From NCBI RefSeq assembly GCF_018987265.1, contig NZ_CP076853.1:1612001-1676000 (forward strand): a DNA stretch of 64,000 nt, in the 5' to 3' direction. This DNA is from Rhizobium sp. WYJ-E13. GTDB taxonomy: Bacteria; Pseudomonadota; Alphaproteobacteria; Rhizobiales; Rhizobiaceae. The notes beneath the pieces were generated by a model, which saw nothing but the letters and a program-made list of their open reading frames with translations, ran no database searches and was not told where the DNA came from. Positions 25,914-34,857 of this stretch are shown here, one piece after another. How positions within the stretch are numbered: the first letter of the stretch is position 1; every line of letters starts with the position of its first letter. Position numbers and translations under genes: made by a program.

Positions 25914-26780
25914 ATGACCAAGACGACCTCCCGGCTGATAGTCGCCGCCTTCTCGTCCCTATTTCTTTTGGGCGCGTTCATCCAGGCCGAAGCCGGCCAG
26001 GCAAGCTTCCTCGTGGACGCGCAGTCCGGCCAGGTTCTGGAAGCCTCCAATCAGGACGATCTGAATTATCCGGCGTCGCTCACCAAGATGATGACGCTCT
26101 ATCTCACCTTCCAGGCCCTGCATGAGGGACACCTGACTTGGGATCAGAAGCTCACCATGTCGGAAAATGCCGAGAGCAAGGAGCCCTTCAAGCTTGCCGT
26201 CGGCGCCGGCCGCAAGGTGACGGTCAAGGAAGCCGTCGAAGGTATCGTGGTGCTGTCGGCCAATGACGCCGCTGTTGCGCTCGCCGAACAGCTTGGCGGC
26301 TCCGAGCAGGCCTTCGGCACGCTGATGACGGCAAAGGCGCATGAGCTCGGCATGAAGGACACTGTCTTCAAAAACCCGTCGGGTCTGCCTGATCCGGAGC
26401 AGGTCACCACGGCGCGTGACATGGCGACATTAGGCGTTTCGCTGATGCGCGACTTCCCCGAGGAGTTCAAGCTCTTCTCCATGCGCGGCTTCCAATTCCG
26501 CGGCATGAAGCTGCGCGGCCACAACAATCTCATGTATCGCTACAATGGCGTCGACGGCATCAAGACCGGCTTCACCGATGCGTCGGGCTACAACGTCGTG
26601 ACCTCGGCTGCCAAGGATGGCCGCCGCGTCGTCGGCGTCGTCATGGGCGAAAAGACCGCCAGCCTGCGTGACGACAAGATGGCCGGCCTGCTCGACAGCT
26701 ACCTGCCCTCCGCTTCGACCGCTACTGCTTCGGCAACGGGCGGCACCCCGACGATGACGGATGCGCAGCCCACGAAATGA
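25914..26780 (+). CDS. D-alanyl-D-alanine carboxypeptidase (PBP5/6 type)
   Basis: Periplasmic low-molecular-weight penicillin-binding protein that trims the terminal D-Ala of peptidoglycan stems. 288 residues: signal peptide (RLIVAAFSSLFLLGAFIQAEA), active-site S55-L-T-K58 in NYPASLTKMM, the second motif S115-A-N117, and K217-T-G219 in GIKTGFTDASGYN. It is shorter than E. coli DacA (about 400) because the C-terminal beta domain and membrane anchor are missing, so it should be soluble. ATG 25914 is used; TTG 25911 is adjacent. It follows the GPR-like gene, which suits a role in polar wall growth. Confidence 0.93.
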   Translation: MTKTTSRLIVAAFSSLFLLGAFIQAEAGQASFLVDAQSGQVLEASNQDDLNYPASLTKMMTLYLTFQALHEGHLTWDQKLTMSENAESKEPFKLAVGAGRKVTVKEAVEGIVVLSANDAAVALAEQLGGSEQAFGTLMTAKAHELGMKDTVFKNPSGLPDPEQVTTARDMATLGVSLMRDFPEEFKLFSMRGFQFRGMKLRGHNNLMYRYNGVDGIKTGFTDASGYNVVTSAAKDGRRVVGVVMGEKTASLRDDKMAGLLDSYLPSASTATASATGGTPTMTDAQPTK

Positions 26781-26843
26781 CGTGGTAGGCAAAGGCTGCT
26801 CAGCAGTTTTGCCTACCACTGGGATGCCAGTGCATCATTGCGT

Positions 26844-27284
26844 TCAGTGGCTGGAAAGAAATCGTTGCTGGGCCTGCTCCCTGTCTTTCTCCGGAATGCA
26901 ACGAGCCCAGCCAGAATAATTGATGGCCCCGCCCGAGAAGGCGAGCTCCGGCGATTCAACGTTCCCTCTCTGTACCGTCCATTCAAGAAGCGAACCCCAC
27001 CAGAAGTTTCGCTTCTGGCAGCCAAATCGCACGCATGTAAATTGAATGGATTTGGAGACTTGTGTGCAGCTGAATCCCAATGCTCGGAGCTTTGTGGCCA
27101 TGGCGGCCTCGTCTCCTTTCATTTCGGTAGCGAGTTGTTGGACGAAGGCTTTGTAAGCATCGAGGTTAAGAGGCAGCGGAGTGAGCGTATTGCTGCGAAC
27201 ATCCTGAGCTTGCGCACTGCTCCAGGCTTCAAAAATGAGCAAGAGCGCGAATGCTAAACTGCACGCTGTTCTCAGTTGCGACAT
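26844..27284 (-). CDS. Hypothetical exported protein
   Basis: 146 residues with a signal peptide (RTACSLAFALLLIFEAWSSAQA, cleavage after AQA). The mature protein has four Cys (FSCTQ, FTCVRFGC, ARCIPE), likely two disulfides, and an aromatic NFWWGSLLEW stretch. No family recognised. It lies between the carboxypeptidase gene (convergent) and the Mla-type operon, 34 bp after the latter's last gene start region, so it may or may not be linked to it. Confidence 0.65.
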   Translation of the reverse strand: MSQLRTACSLAFALLLIFEAWSSAQAQDVRSNTLTPLPLNLDAYKAFVQQLATEMKGDEAAMATKLRALGFSCTQVSKSIQFTCVRFGCQKRNFWWGSLLEWTVQRGNVESPELAFSGGAINYSGWARCIPEKDREQAQQRFLSSH

Positions 27285-27318
27285 CCTACCCCCAGCATTC
27301 CTCAGGGCTCTGAATGAC

Positions 27319-27933
27319 CTAGATAGATTTCAGCGTCCAGCCGACGATCTGATCGGTCACTTCGGTAAAGGCGCGGCCTAACCCCTTGACGAAACTCACG
27401 TTGTCACCGCCGGCCGGAGCCGTGGCCCGGAAGACCTGCTGGGCACGCACTGTGCCGTTTCGATCGTTGAGGATCTTGGCGGAAATCTCCACCACAGCCT
27501 TGTTGCCGGACGCTGCGTCGATCTCGAAGGAGCGGATGTCCGTCACGAGCTGATAATCGATCGCCAGTCCCTGCCCCGGCTTTCCGACGCCGCCGAGCTT
27601 TCCGGAATTCTCGAAGGCCTGGACGAGCTTCGATTGCACCATGCGCGGCAGCGTATCGCTCCACTGCGAGCGCGACAGATACTGGATTTCCGAGGATGAA
27701 ACGCGGATGACGATCTGGTCGCTGTTCAGCGCCTTCAGCGCCGTTGGATCGGCAATCAGGATCTGCTTGTTCTTGGCCGACGGACCGGTGCCATCGACCG
27801 TGGCTGCCGAGAGATCGTAGGTGTCGTTCTTCGCCGCCGTTCCGCAACCTGCGAGAAGTGCTGCCGTCAGCGGCAAAATAATCGCCGTTCCACGGATCCA
27901 GGAACGGCGCGACATCACATGCGATAGACCCAT
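27319..27933 (-). CDS. ABC transport auxiliary lipoprotein (PqiC/ABC_trans_aux type)
   Basis: A 204-residue lipoprotein: N-terminal hydrophobic stretch ending in the lipobox LLAGC, then the ABC_trans_aux fold with YDLSA, QIVIRVSSSEIQYLSRSQWSD (in parts), LPRMVQSKLVQAFENSG and IDYQLVTDIRSFEID. Such proteins accompany MCE-type lipid transporters and are thought to sit in the outer membrane or periplasm. Last gene of the mlaE-mlaF-mlaD-lipoprotein operon, 54 bp after mlaD. A start at 27915 (MSRRSW) is equally possible. Confidence 0.88.
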   Translation of the reverse strand: MGLSHVMSRRSWIRGTAIILPLTAALLAGCGTAAKNDTYDLSAATVDGTGPSAKNKQILIADPTALKALNSDQIVIRVSSSEIQYLSRSQWSDTLPRMVQSKLVQAFENSGKLGGVGKPGQGLAIDYQLVTDIRSFEIDAASGNKAVVEISAKILNDRNGTVRAQQVFRATAPAGGDNVSFVKGLGRAFTEVTDQIVGWTLKSI

Positions 27934-27987
27934 ATTACGCTACCCCTGACCTCTGTTTTTATTCCCGCAATTCCTGACTGAAGCTGC

Positions 27988-29358
27988 TCAGCGCCGCGTG
28001 CGCCCGTCATATTGCTTGACCGTCGGCCCGCCGAAGATGATCCGCTGCGGGTTCTGGTCGAAATTGCTGATGGCATTGTTGAGATTGTTCGCCGTGCCGC
28101 GCAGCTCATTGACCAGTGTCTGGACGTCACTCAGCCCGCTGCCCGAGAACCGCTGCAGATTGTCGGCAATCGGCCCGATGCGCGCATTGACGTTGTCGGC
28201 GACCTTCTTGAAGGATTCGAGCGTCGCGCGCGCCTCGGTGAAGAGTGAATTGGTATTGTCGGAGCCAAGCAGCGCATCCACCTTGATGAGGATGCCGTCG
28301 ACGCGGGTCGAAGCCGAGTTCAGCTTGTTCGCCATCTGCTGGACGTCCTGGATCGTCTGGTCGATGTCTTTCTTGCGGTCTCTGACGGTATCGGTGACAT
28401 CGCGGATCGAGGCGACAGCGGTGCGCGCATCCTTGGTCGCCTGGGCGATATCGTCCACCGAACCCTTCACCTTGTTGGTGTCGATGGCGGCGACCAGTGT
28501 ATCGACACGATCGAGTGTGACCTGTGCCTTCTTGCCGAATTCGTTGTAGGTCGTCACCGTCTGGTCGACCTTGTCGACGAGCCCCTTCAGATCGCCGGAG
28601 GCGTCGGCTATGTCGCGGCTCACCTTCTCTGCATTGCTCAGGATCGTGTTGATCTTCTTGGCATCGACCGCCTTCACCAGATCTTCGACGGCCGCAAGCG
28701 TCGAATCGACACGGCCCGAGACATTGCGCACCGTGTTGGAGAGGTCGCCCACACTCTGCAGGAAGCTGTCGATATTGCCGGAATTCTTGGCGAGCGCATC
28801 CGAGAAGGTTTCGGCATTCTGCAAGGTCTTGGTCAGTGGCCCGCGCGCGTCGCGCACGAAGCCCTGCACATCGCCGACGGCGTCATTGGCGCGGTCGAGG
28901 ATCTTGTCGGCGGTTGCGAGAAGGTTGGTAACGCTCGACTGGTCGGCGACGATCACGGCGCGCTTGCCGCTTTCCATCGCCTGCTGGAGGATGTTCTTGT
29001 CTTCCTTGCGGCCGCCCGAAAGCTCGATATAGGCCGCACCCGTCAGGCCCTGGATTTCAAGGGCCGCCTTGGTGGACGGATAGATCGGCGCGTCCGAGCG
29101 TACTTCGGTAAAGGCCAGTGAATATTGCGGGTCGTCGGCATCGATCGAGAGCGTCTGCACCGAACCGACCTGGATGCCGTTGAAACGCACCGGCGAGCCG
29201 ACGCTCAACCCGTTGGCGGAGCCCGGAATACGCACGATCAGCTCGGCCATCGGCCCGCTGCGGCCATACTCCGCCATCCAATAGACGAAGCCGAATGCGG
29301 CAGCGATCACCAGAACGGTGAAAAAACCGACGATCGTGTAATTGGCTTTGGTTTCCAT
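27988..29358 (-). CDS. mlaD: MlaD/MCE-domain lipid transport protein
   Basis: Substrate-binding membrane protein of an Mla-type phospholipid ABC transporter. METKANYTIVGFFTVLVIAAAFGFVYW is a membrane anchor; the MCE domain follows (LIVRIPGSANGLSVGSPVRFNGIQVG, read in parts; LTGAAYIELSGG near 108). The remaining 300 residues are long helices with many Asp/Lys heptads (VDKVDQTVTTYNEFG), much longer than E. coli MlaD (183), as in MCE proteins that form a periplasmic tube. It ends NLNNAISNFDQNPQRIIFGG, a common C-terminal motif. Starts 9 bp after mlaF. Confidence 0.93.
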   Translation of the reverse strand: METKANYTIVGFFTVLVIAAAFGFVYWMAEYGRSGPMAELIVRIPGSANGLSVGSPVRFNGIQVGSVQTLSIDADDPQYSLAFTEVRSDAPIYPSTKAALEIQGLTGAAYIELSGGRKEDKNILQQAMESGKRAVIVADQSSVTNLLATADKILDRANDAVGDVQGFVRDARGPLTKTLQNAETFSDALAKNSGNIDSFLQSVGDLSNTVRNVSGRVDSTLAAVEDLVKAVDAKKINTILSNAEKVSRDIADASGDLKGLVDKVDQTVTTYNEFGKKAQVTLDRVDTLVAAIDTNKVKGSVDDIAQATKDARTAVASIRDVTDTVRDRKKDIDQTIQDVQQMANKLNSASTRVDGILIKVDALLGSDNTNSLFTEARATLESFKKVADNVNARIGPIADNLQRFSGSGLSDVQTLVNELRGTANNLNNAISNFDQNPQRIIFGGPTVKQYDGRTRR

Positions 29359-29367
29359 CGTCTCCGG

Positions 29368-30219
29368 TCACTTCCCGCTGTCATGCCGCGCCCGGGCCGC
29401 CGGCGCATCGTCCTGCGGCACGATCGAACGCGCGCGCTTGCCCTTGAAGTAGGCCTGAACCCACGGATCGTCGTAGGCCAGCATGTCGTCGATCGTTCCT
29501 TCCACCATTACCCGCTTCTTTCCAAGCACGGCAATACGGTCGCAGACCGAGAACAGGCTGTCGAGGTCGTGGGTCACCATATAAACGGTTAACCCCAGGC
29601 TATCGCGCAGATTGGCGATCAGTTCGTCGAATTCTGCCGCGCCAATCGGATCGAGGCCCGATGTCGGCTCGTCAAGGAAGACGAGCTCGGGATCGAGCGC
29701 CAGCGCGCGGGCAAGCGCTGCGCGCTTGATCATACCGCCCGAAAGCTCGGAAGGATATTTGTCGGCAGCGTCAGCGGCGAGGCCCACCATGCGGATCTTC
29801 AGATGCGCGAGCTCATCCATCAGTGTAACGGGCAGGTCGAGATATTCGCGCATCGGCACCTGGATATTCTCCTTCACCGTCAGCGAGGAGAAAAGCGCGC
29901 CCTGCTGGAAGAGGACGCCGAGACGCATGTCGAGCGCATTGCGTTCCGGCTCGTCCAGCTCGTCGAAATCCTGGCCCAGGATCTTGATGGTGCCGGAGCG
30001 GCGCGGCAGCAGGCGAAGCACGGTGCGCATCAGCACCGATTTGCCGGTGCCCGAAGCACCGACGAAGCCGAGGATTTCACCGCGGTAGATATCGAGATTG
30101 AGCTTGTCGAGCACGATCTTAGGCCCGAAACCGACCGTGACGTCGCGCGCCGACAGCACGACATCCCGGTTCCCGTTTTTGGTCGTCTCGATCGGTTGCT
30201 GATCCACGTCGCCCGCCAT
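29368..30219 (-). CDS. mlaF: MlaF ATP-binding subunit
   Basis: Cytoplasmic ATPase of the lipid transporter, 283 residues. Walker A GASGTGKS (54-61), Q-loop FQQGALF near 105, signature LSGGM (159-163), Walker B LVFLDEPTSGLDP with Asp183-Glu184, and H-loop VTHDLDS. LSGGM, in place of LSGGQ, is usual in MlaF. I chose ATG 30219, one base after the mlaE stop; in-frame ATGs further upstream would overlap mlaE. The C-terminal RSIVPQDDAPAARARHD is typical of rhizobial forms. Confidence 0.94.
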   Translation of the reverse strand: MAGDVDQQPIETTKNGNRDVVLSARDVTVGFGPKIVLDKLNLDIYRGEILGFVGASGTGKSVLMRTVLRLLPRRSGTIKILGQDFDELDEPERNALDMRLGVLFQQGALFSSLTVKENIQVPMREYLDLPVTLMDELAHLKIRMVGLAADAADKYPSELSGGMIKRAALARALALDPELVFLDEPTSGLDPIGAAEFDELIANLRDSLGLTVYMVTHDLDSLFSVCDRIAVLGKKRVMVEGTIDDMLAYDDPWVQAYFKGKRARSIVPQDDAPAARARHDSGK

Positions 30220-30220
30220 T

Positions 30221-31372
30221 TCAGAAATCGATCGCTGCATAGAACATCGCAAAAAGCCCGTCCATCAGGATGACGACGAAAATCGCCTTCACGACGGAAG
30301 CCGTCACATGCTGGCCGAGCGATTCGGCGCTGCCGCCGACTTTCAGGCCCTCGACGGCTGCAACGATGCCGATGACGAGCGCCATGAAGGGCGCCTTGAT
30401 CATGCCGGCCAATACGGTCGAAAGCGTCACGGCCTCATGCAGGCGCGACAGGAAGGTGGCAAAAGTAATGCCCGAATACAGATAGGCGACTGCAGCCGCA
30501 CCCGCCAGCGAGGCGAAGTTGGCAATGATGGTCAGGAGCGGCAGCGCAACCGTCAATGCCACCAGCCGCGGGAAGATCAGCACGCCGATCGGGTTGAGGC
30601 CCATCACCTTCAGCGCATCGACTTCCTCGCGCATCTTCATGGAGCCGATTTCGGCGGTGATCGCGCTGCCCGAACGGCCGGCAATCATGATCGCGGTCAG
30701 AAGCACGCCGATCTCACGCAGCTGCAGGATGCCGACGAGATCGACGACGAAGATCTCGGCACCGAAATAGCGAAGCTGGAAGGCGCCCTGCTGCGCGATG
30801 ATCGCACCGATCAGGAAGGACATCAGCAGGATGATCGGAACGGCCCGCACACCCATATGATCGATCTGGTTGACGATCGAGGCTGGCGAAACGCCGCTGC
30901 CGCGGCCAAATTTCATCTGTGCGCCGCGCACGGCCGAGCCGAGGATATACATGGAGGCGGCGACATTGTCCCAGACATCGAGGGTCATCCTCCCGATCGG
31001 TGCGAGGATGCGCTCGGCGATCGATGGCTTCTCCTTCTGCTCGGGCTCCTGCTTTTCAGGCTCCTTGGAGAAGGTGGCGATCAGCTCGTCGATATGCTGG
31101 TTCGTGCCCTCGAAATGAACCGTTCGCCCCGCCTCTTCGTGCTTTTTCTTTAGCCGGCAAAGAAGCCAGATGCCGGCGGTGTCGATATCGGTGACATTGG
31201 CAAGATCGAGTGTCAGGTCACCGCTGTTGTTGCGTGAAAGCTTCTCGAAATCCTGCAGGACGAGATGGATGTTGGCGCTGCGCCAATTGCCTTCAAGATG
31301 CACATGCTGACCCGAGCCCCCGGCTCGGTCGTCCACATGCAGCGAGGCGGCATTGCGTTTCTCGGACTTCAA
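30221..31372 (-). CDS. mlaE: STAS-MlaE fusion, permease subunit
   Basis: Inner-membrane permease of the lipid transporter. Residues 1-110 form a STAS-like domain (LEGNWRSANIHLVLQDFEKL in parts; LDLANVTDIDTAGIWLLCRL), the role played by separate MlaB in E. coli. The rest is MlaE: IVNQIDHMGVRAVPIILLMS, LREIGVLLTAIMIAGRSGSAI and EIGSMKMREEVDALKVMG, then several membrane helices. The N-terminus is unsure: no ATG with a good ribosome site is seen, so I used TTG 31372, where similarity to the STAS domain begins; the frame runs open to 31525, past the start of the divergent epimerase gene. Confidence 0.88.
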   Translation of the reverse strand: MKSEKRNAASLHVDDRAGGSGQHVHLEGNWRSANIHLVLQDFEKLSRNNSGDLTLDLANVTDIDTAGIWLLCRLKKKHEEAGRTVHFEGTNQHIDELIATFSKEPEKQEPEQKEKPSIAERILAPIGRMTLDVWDNVAASMYILGSAVRGAQMKFGRGSGVSPASIVNQIDHMGVRAVPIILLMSFLIGAIIAQQGAFQLRYFGAEIFVVDLVGILQLREIGVLLTAIMIAGRSGSAITAEIGSMKMREEVDALKVMGLNPIGVLIFPRLVALTVALPLLTIIANFASLAGAAAVAYLYSGITFATFLSRLHEAVTLSTVLAGMIKAPFMALVIGIVAAVEGLKVGGSAESLGQHVTASVVKAIFVVILMDGLFAMFYAAIDF

Positions 31373-31491
31373 AATACTTGTGTCTTTCAATGCTTGCAGC
31401 GACAGTCCCGACTCGCGAACATGGTATTCGCCGCCCGGCGCGTTAATATACAGAAGCAACGCGCAATTTCCATGCTCGCAGGAGAGCAAAT

Positions 31492-32475
31492 ATGCCGCGC
31501 CATCTTGATATCCAGATGAATTCATTCCCGATTGCGGGCTCTTTCACCATTTCCAGAGGGAAAAAAACCTCTGCGGACGTGATCACCTGCACGTTGACGG
31601 AATCGGGGGCCAGGGGGCTCGGCGAATGTGTGCCCTATCGTCGCTACGGCGAGACAATGGAAAGCGTCTTGGCGCAGATCGAATCGGCTCGCCCGCTGAT
31701 CGAGGAAGGCATTTCGCGCGAAGAACTGCTGCATGCCATGCCGCCGGGCGCTGCCCGCAACGCCGTCGATTGCGCGCTCTGGGATCTGGAAGCCAAGCTC
31801 TCGGGCAAGAGCGTCGCCTCCCGCCTTGATCTGCGCAAGCTGAAACCGCTGACCACGGCCTATACGATCTCGCTCGGCGAGCCCGATGTGATGGCAGCGC
31901 AGGCGCGCGAACATGCGCAACGCCCCCTCCTCAAGGTCAAGGTCGGCACCGGCGATGACGAAAGCCGCATCCGTGCCGTGCGCGCGGCGGCCCCCGATGC
32001 CGCCATCATTCTCGATGCCAATGAAGGCTGGCCGGAAGACAGGTTGGAACACCACCTGCGCATCGCTGCCGAAGCCAATATCGCCCTCGTGGAACAGCCG
32101 CTGCCGGCCGGCCGCGACGACATGCTGGCGGAGATCGCCCGCCATGTTCTCGTCTGTGCCGATGAGAGCGTCCATCATACCGGCGATCTCGCAAGCCTTG
32201 CCGACCGCTATGACGCTGTCAACATCAAGCTCGACAAGACGGGCGGCCTGACGGAGGCGCTGGAAATGAAGGCCGAGGGGCAGCGGTTGGGCTTTTCGAT
32301 CATGATCGGCTGCATGGTCGGCACCTCGCTTGCCATGGCGCCGGCCGTATTGCTGGCGCAGGACGCCGATTTCGTCGATCTCGACGGCCCGCTGCTGCTT
32401 GCCCGCGACCGCGAACCCGGCCTGAATTATGCCGGCTCTCTCGTATTCCCGCCCGAAGCCAGCCTCTGGGGCTGA
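31492..32475 (+). CDS. L-Ala-D/L-Glu (dipeptide) epimerase
   Basis: Enolase-superfamily enzyme of the muconate-lactonizing subgroup that epimerises dipeptides such as L-Ala-D-Glu from murein recycling. 327 residues: capping domain with ARGLGECVPYRRYGE, then a barrel with the K-x-K motif LLKVKVG, DANEGW (first metal Asp), VEQPLP (Glu), CADESVHH (Asp-Glu) and VNIKLDKTGG, whose Lys is the second base. ATG 31492 has AGGAG 8 bp upstream. Divergent from mlaE; convergent with, and overlapping by 49 bp, the MFS gene. Confidence 0.92.
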   Translation: MPRHLDIQMNSFPIAGSFTISRGKKTSADVITCTLTESGARGLGECVPYRRYGETMESVLAQIESARPLIEEGISREELLHAMPPGAARNAVDCALWDLEAKLSGKSVASRLDLRKLKPLTTAYTISLGEPDVMAAQAREHAQRPLLKVKVGTGDDESRIRAVRAAAPDAAIILDANEGWPEDRLEHHLRIAAEANIALVEQPLPAGRDDMLAEIARHVLVCADESVHHTGDLASLADRYDAVNIKLDKTGGLTEALEMKAEGQRLGFSIMIGCMVGTSLAMAPAVLLAQDADFVDLDGPLLLARDREPGLNYAGSLVFPPEASLWG

Positions 32476-33647
32476 AGGTAATAGGCGATGATGACGACGG
32501 CGAGCCCGAAGGCGGCGACACAGGCCATGACGTAATAGCTGTTCAGCCCGAGCGCCGAGTAGATATAGCCTGACGCGATGGTCATCAGGCCTGAAGCCAT
32601 GCCGATATAGAAGAAATAGGCGCCCTGAGCCGAGGCTTCCTGCGTTTCCTGCACGGTGGCAACGATGCGCCGCTGCACGCCCGTATGCACGAAGGCATAA
32701 GTAAAGCCGTGCAGGCACTGCAGCGCGAAGAAGCCGATGAAACTCGTCTCTGTCGGGAAGAACACCCAGCGGCAGACGCTGACGGCACAACCGAAACGGA
32801 TCAGCGTCCAGGCATTGAAGCGGCGGTTGAGGCGCCGTGACAGGAAGAACACCGTTACCTCGGAGGCAACCCCGGCGCTCCAGAGGATGCCGACCTCCGT
32901 CCCGGAGAAGCCGAGTTGGTGCCAGTAGATCGAGGAAAAGGCGTTGAGTAGCGCATGGCTCGCCTGCTGGATTGAAACGCCGAGCAGCAACAGGAGCAGA
33001 TGCGGCTCGCGAAGCCCGCTGCCCGTCGTCGCCGGAAGATTGATCGGCTGACCGCGCCGCCGCGTCGGCCCGATGCGCGGACAGAATATCGCCATGGTGA
33101 TGGTCAACACGAAGCCGAAGATCATCACGGGCAGCACCATTTCGCCACCCCAGCGCCCGACCAGCTCACCGCCCACGAGCGTTGAAATGATGAAAGCGAT
33201 CGAGCCCCAGACGCGCATGGAACCATAATCGAGCCCCCAGCGGCGCACACCCGAAATCACGATCGATTCGACGACCGGCACATAGGGCGCGAAGGTCGCG
33301 CCCTGCAGCGCAAAGACGATCAGCACCGGCCAGAAATTGCTCGTCCAGTAGAGCGCGATCGCCGTCAGGAGCGACAGGATGCCCGACCACAAAAGCACAT
33401 GCGCCCGCTCCTGCATGCGGTCGGCAAAGACCGCCACGATCGGCGCGACGAGAACGCGCACCACCATCGGCACGGCGAGGATGGTGCCGATCTGATGATC
33501 GTTGAACTGGTGAGTCGAAAGCCAGACGGGGAAGAAGGGCAGGACGATACCGTTGACCAGCAGCGGCGCGCTGTAGCAAAGCGCGCTGAGCAGCCGGAAG
33601 CGCGGCGGCGCTCCCTCACCCGTCGAGGGATTTTGTGCGGGAATCAT
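32427..33647 (-). CDS. MFS transporter (LacY/HcaT-like)
   Basis: 406 residues with about 12 membrane helices. Features: FFPVWLSTHQFNDHQIGTIL near the N-terminus, PIVAVFADRMQER between helices 2 and 3, and GFTYAFVHTGVQRRIVATV in the C-terminal half, as in the nucleoside-symporter and 3-phenylpropionate-permease branch of MFS. Substrate unknown. Start 33647 (MIPAQNPSTGEG) has AGG upstream. Its last 49 bp overlap the end of the dipeptide epimerase gene on the other strand. Confidence 0.85.
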   Translation of the reverse strand: MIPAQNPSTGEGAPPRFRLLSALCYSAPLLVNGIVLPFFPVWLSTHQFNDHQIGTILAVPMVVRVLVAPIVAVFADRMQERAHVLLWSGILSLLTAIALYWTSNFWPVLIVFALQGATFAPYVPVVESIVISGVRRWGLDYGSMRVWGSIAFIISTLVGGELVGRWGGEMVLPVMIFGFVLTITMAIFCPRIGPTRRRGQPINLPATTGSGLREPHLLLLLLGVSIQQASHALLNAFSSIYWHQLGFSGTEVGILWSAGVASEVTVFFLSRRLNRRFNAWTLIRFGCAVSVCRWVFFPTETSFIGFFALQCLHGFTYAFVHTGVQRRIVATVQETQEASAQGAYFFYIGMASGLMTIASGYIYSALGLNSYYVMACVAAFGLAVVIIAYYLQPQRLASGGNTREPA

Positions 33648-33836
33648 GATGGACCTGAAGGAAACTCTGCGTTGCCTAACACATCCAATCAAACACGACT
33701 ATGGCGAGAAATAGCCGAATTGTAACGTTTCGGAGGTAAGTCGAAACGATTTAAAAAATAAATGGGGCCTGTCGCCTGACGGCAACGGCTAAATTCATGA
33801 TGCACCGGCCAGGCCGGTGCTGTACGCACACATTAT

Positions 33837-34658
33837 TCAGGCAGCCTGCGGGGCGAGATCGCCCTCTTCCAGCAATTCGAGAGAGGTCAGCGCCGGCACG
33901 TTGCTGGTCAGCGCACGCCAGGTGATGAGTTCGAATCTGCCGTCCTCATGCTCGACGATCGCCGTGCAGCTTTCGACCCAGTCGCCGGTATTGATGTAGC
34001 GGATGCCGTCCATATCCTCGATCACGGCGTGATGGATATGGCCGCAGATGACGCCATCGGCGCCGTTCTTGCGGGCTTCCTCGGCAACCACGCGCTGGAA
34101 CTCGCCGATGAAATTGACGGCATGTTTGACCTGCAGCTTTGCCCAGGCCGAAAACGACCAGTAGGGCATGCCGAGGCGCCGGCGCACGGCGGCGAGAACG
34201 ATATTGATGCGGATGGCCGTGTCATAGGCCCAGTCGCCGAGATAGGCGAGCAGGCGAGCATTGCGCACGACGACGTCGAATTCGTCCCCATGCAGGATCA
34301 GGTATTTCTTGCCGTCCGCGCCGTCATGGATGATGCGGTCGACAACTTCGATGCCGCCGAAATGCGTGCCCGGAAAAGCGCGCAGGAATTCGTCGTGATT
34401 GCCGGGAATATAGACGACGCGCGTACCCTTGCGCGCCTTGCGCAAGAGCTTCTGAACCACGTCGTTGCAGACCTGCGGCCAGTACCAGCTGCGCTTCAGG
34501 CGCCAGCCGTCGACGATATCGCCGACGAGATAGATCGTATCGGCTTCGTGGTAGCGCAGGAAATCCAGCAGGAAATCTGCCTTGGCCGCCTTGGAGCCGA
34601 GATGCAAATCGGAAATGAAGAGGGTGCGGAAGCGCCGGGGTTCCATCATGTCTGTCAC
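33837..34658 (-). CDS. LpxH-like UDP-2,3-diacylglucosamine diphosphatase family phosphoesterase
   Basis: Calcineurin-type metallophosphoesterase, 273 residues from GTG 34658. Metal motifs: FISDLHLGS (Asp, His), VGDIVDGW (Asp), PGNHDEFL (Asn-His-Asp), LILHGDEFD (His) and VICGHIHHAVIE. LKRSWYWPQVCNDVVQKLLRK is common in the LpxH-related proteins of alphaproteobacteria. Since this lineage usually relies on LpxI for lipid A, the substrate could be another phosphodiester or pyrophosphate. Start uncertain: TTG 34703 and ATG 34649 are alternatives. Confidence 0.83.
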   Translation of the reverse strand: MTDMMEPRRFRTLFISDLHLGSKAAKADFLLDFLRYHEADTIYLVGDIVDGWRLKRSWYWPQVCNDVVQKLLRKARKGTRVVYIPGNHDEFLRAFPGTHFGGIEVVDRIIHDGADGKKYLILHGDEFDVVVRNARLLAYLGDWAYDTAIRINIVLAAVRRRLGMPYWSFSAWAKLQVKHAVNFIGEFQRVVAEEARKNGADGVICGHIHHAVIEDMDGIRYINTGDWVESCTAIVEHEDGRFELITWRALTSNVPALTSLELLEEGDLAPQAA

Positions 34659-34857
34659 AAGCCTTTCCGCTCGTGTCCCATCGTTCTTCGTCTGGTCTTC
34701 CAAAATCAGACTCGTGTTTCAGGAAGATGACAAGGCTGTGGGAAAGCCCTGCAACCTGTTCATACAGGCTGGACGTGGGGCGCTGGGTGACCGACGTCAC
34801 GCCAACACCTTCACATTCCGGCGCTGGCGCGAAACTCCTTCCCTAAAACATCAATCC

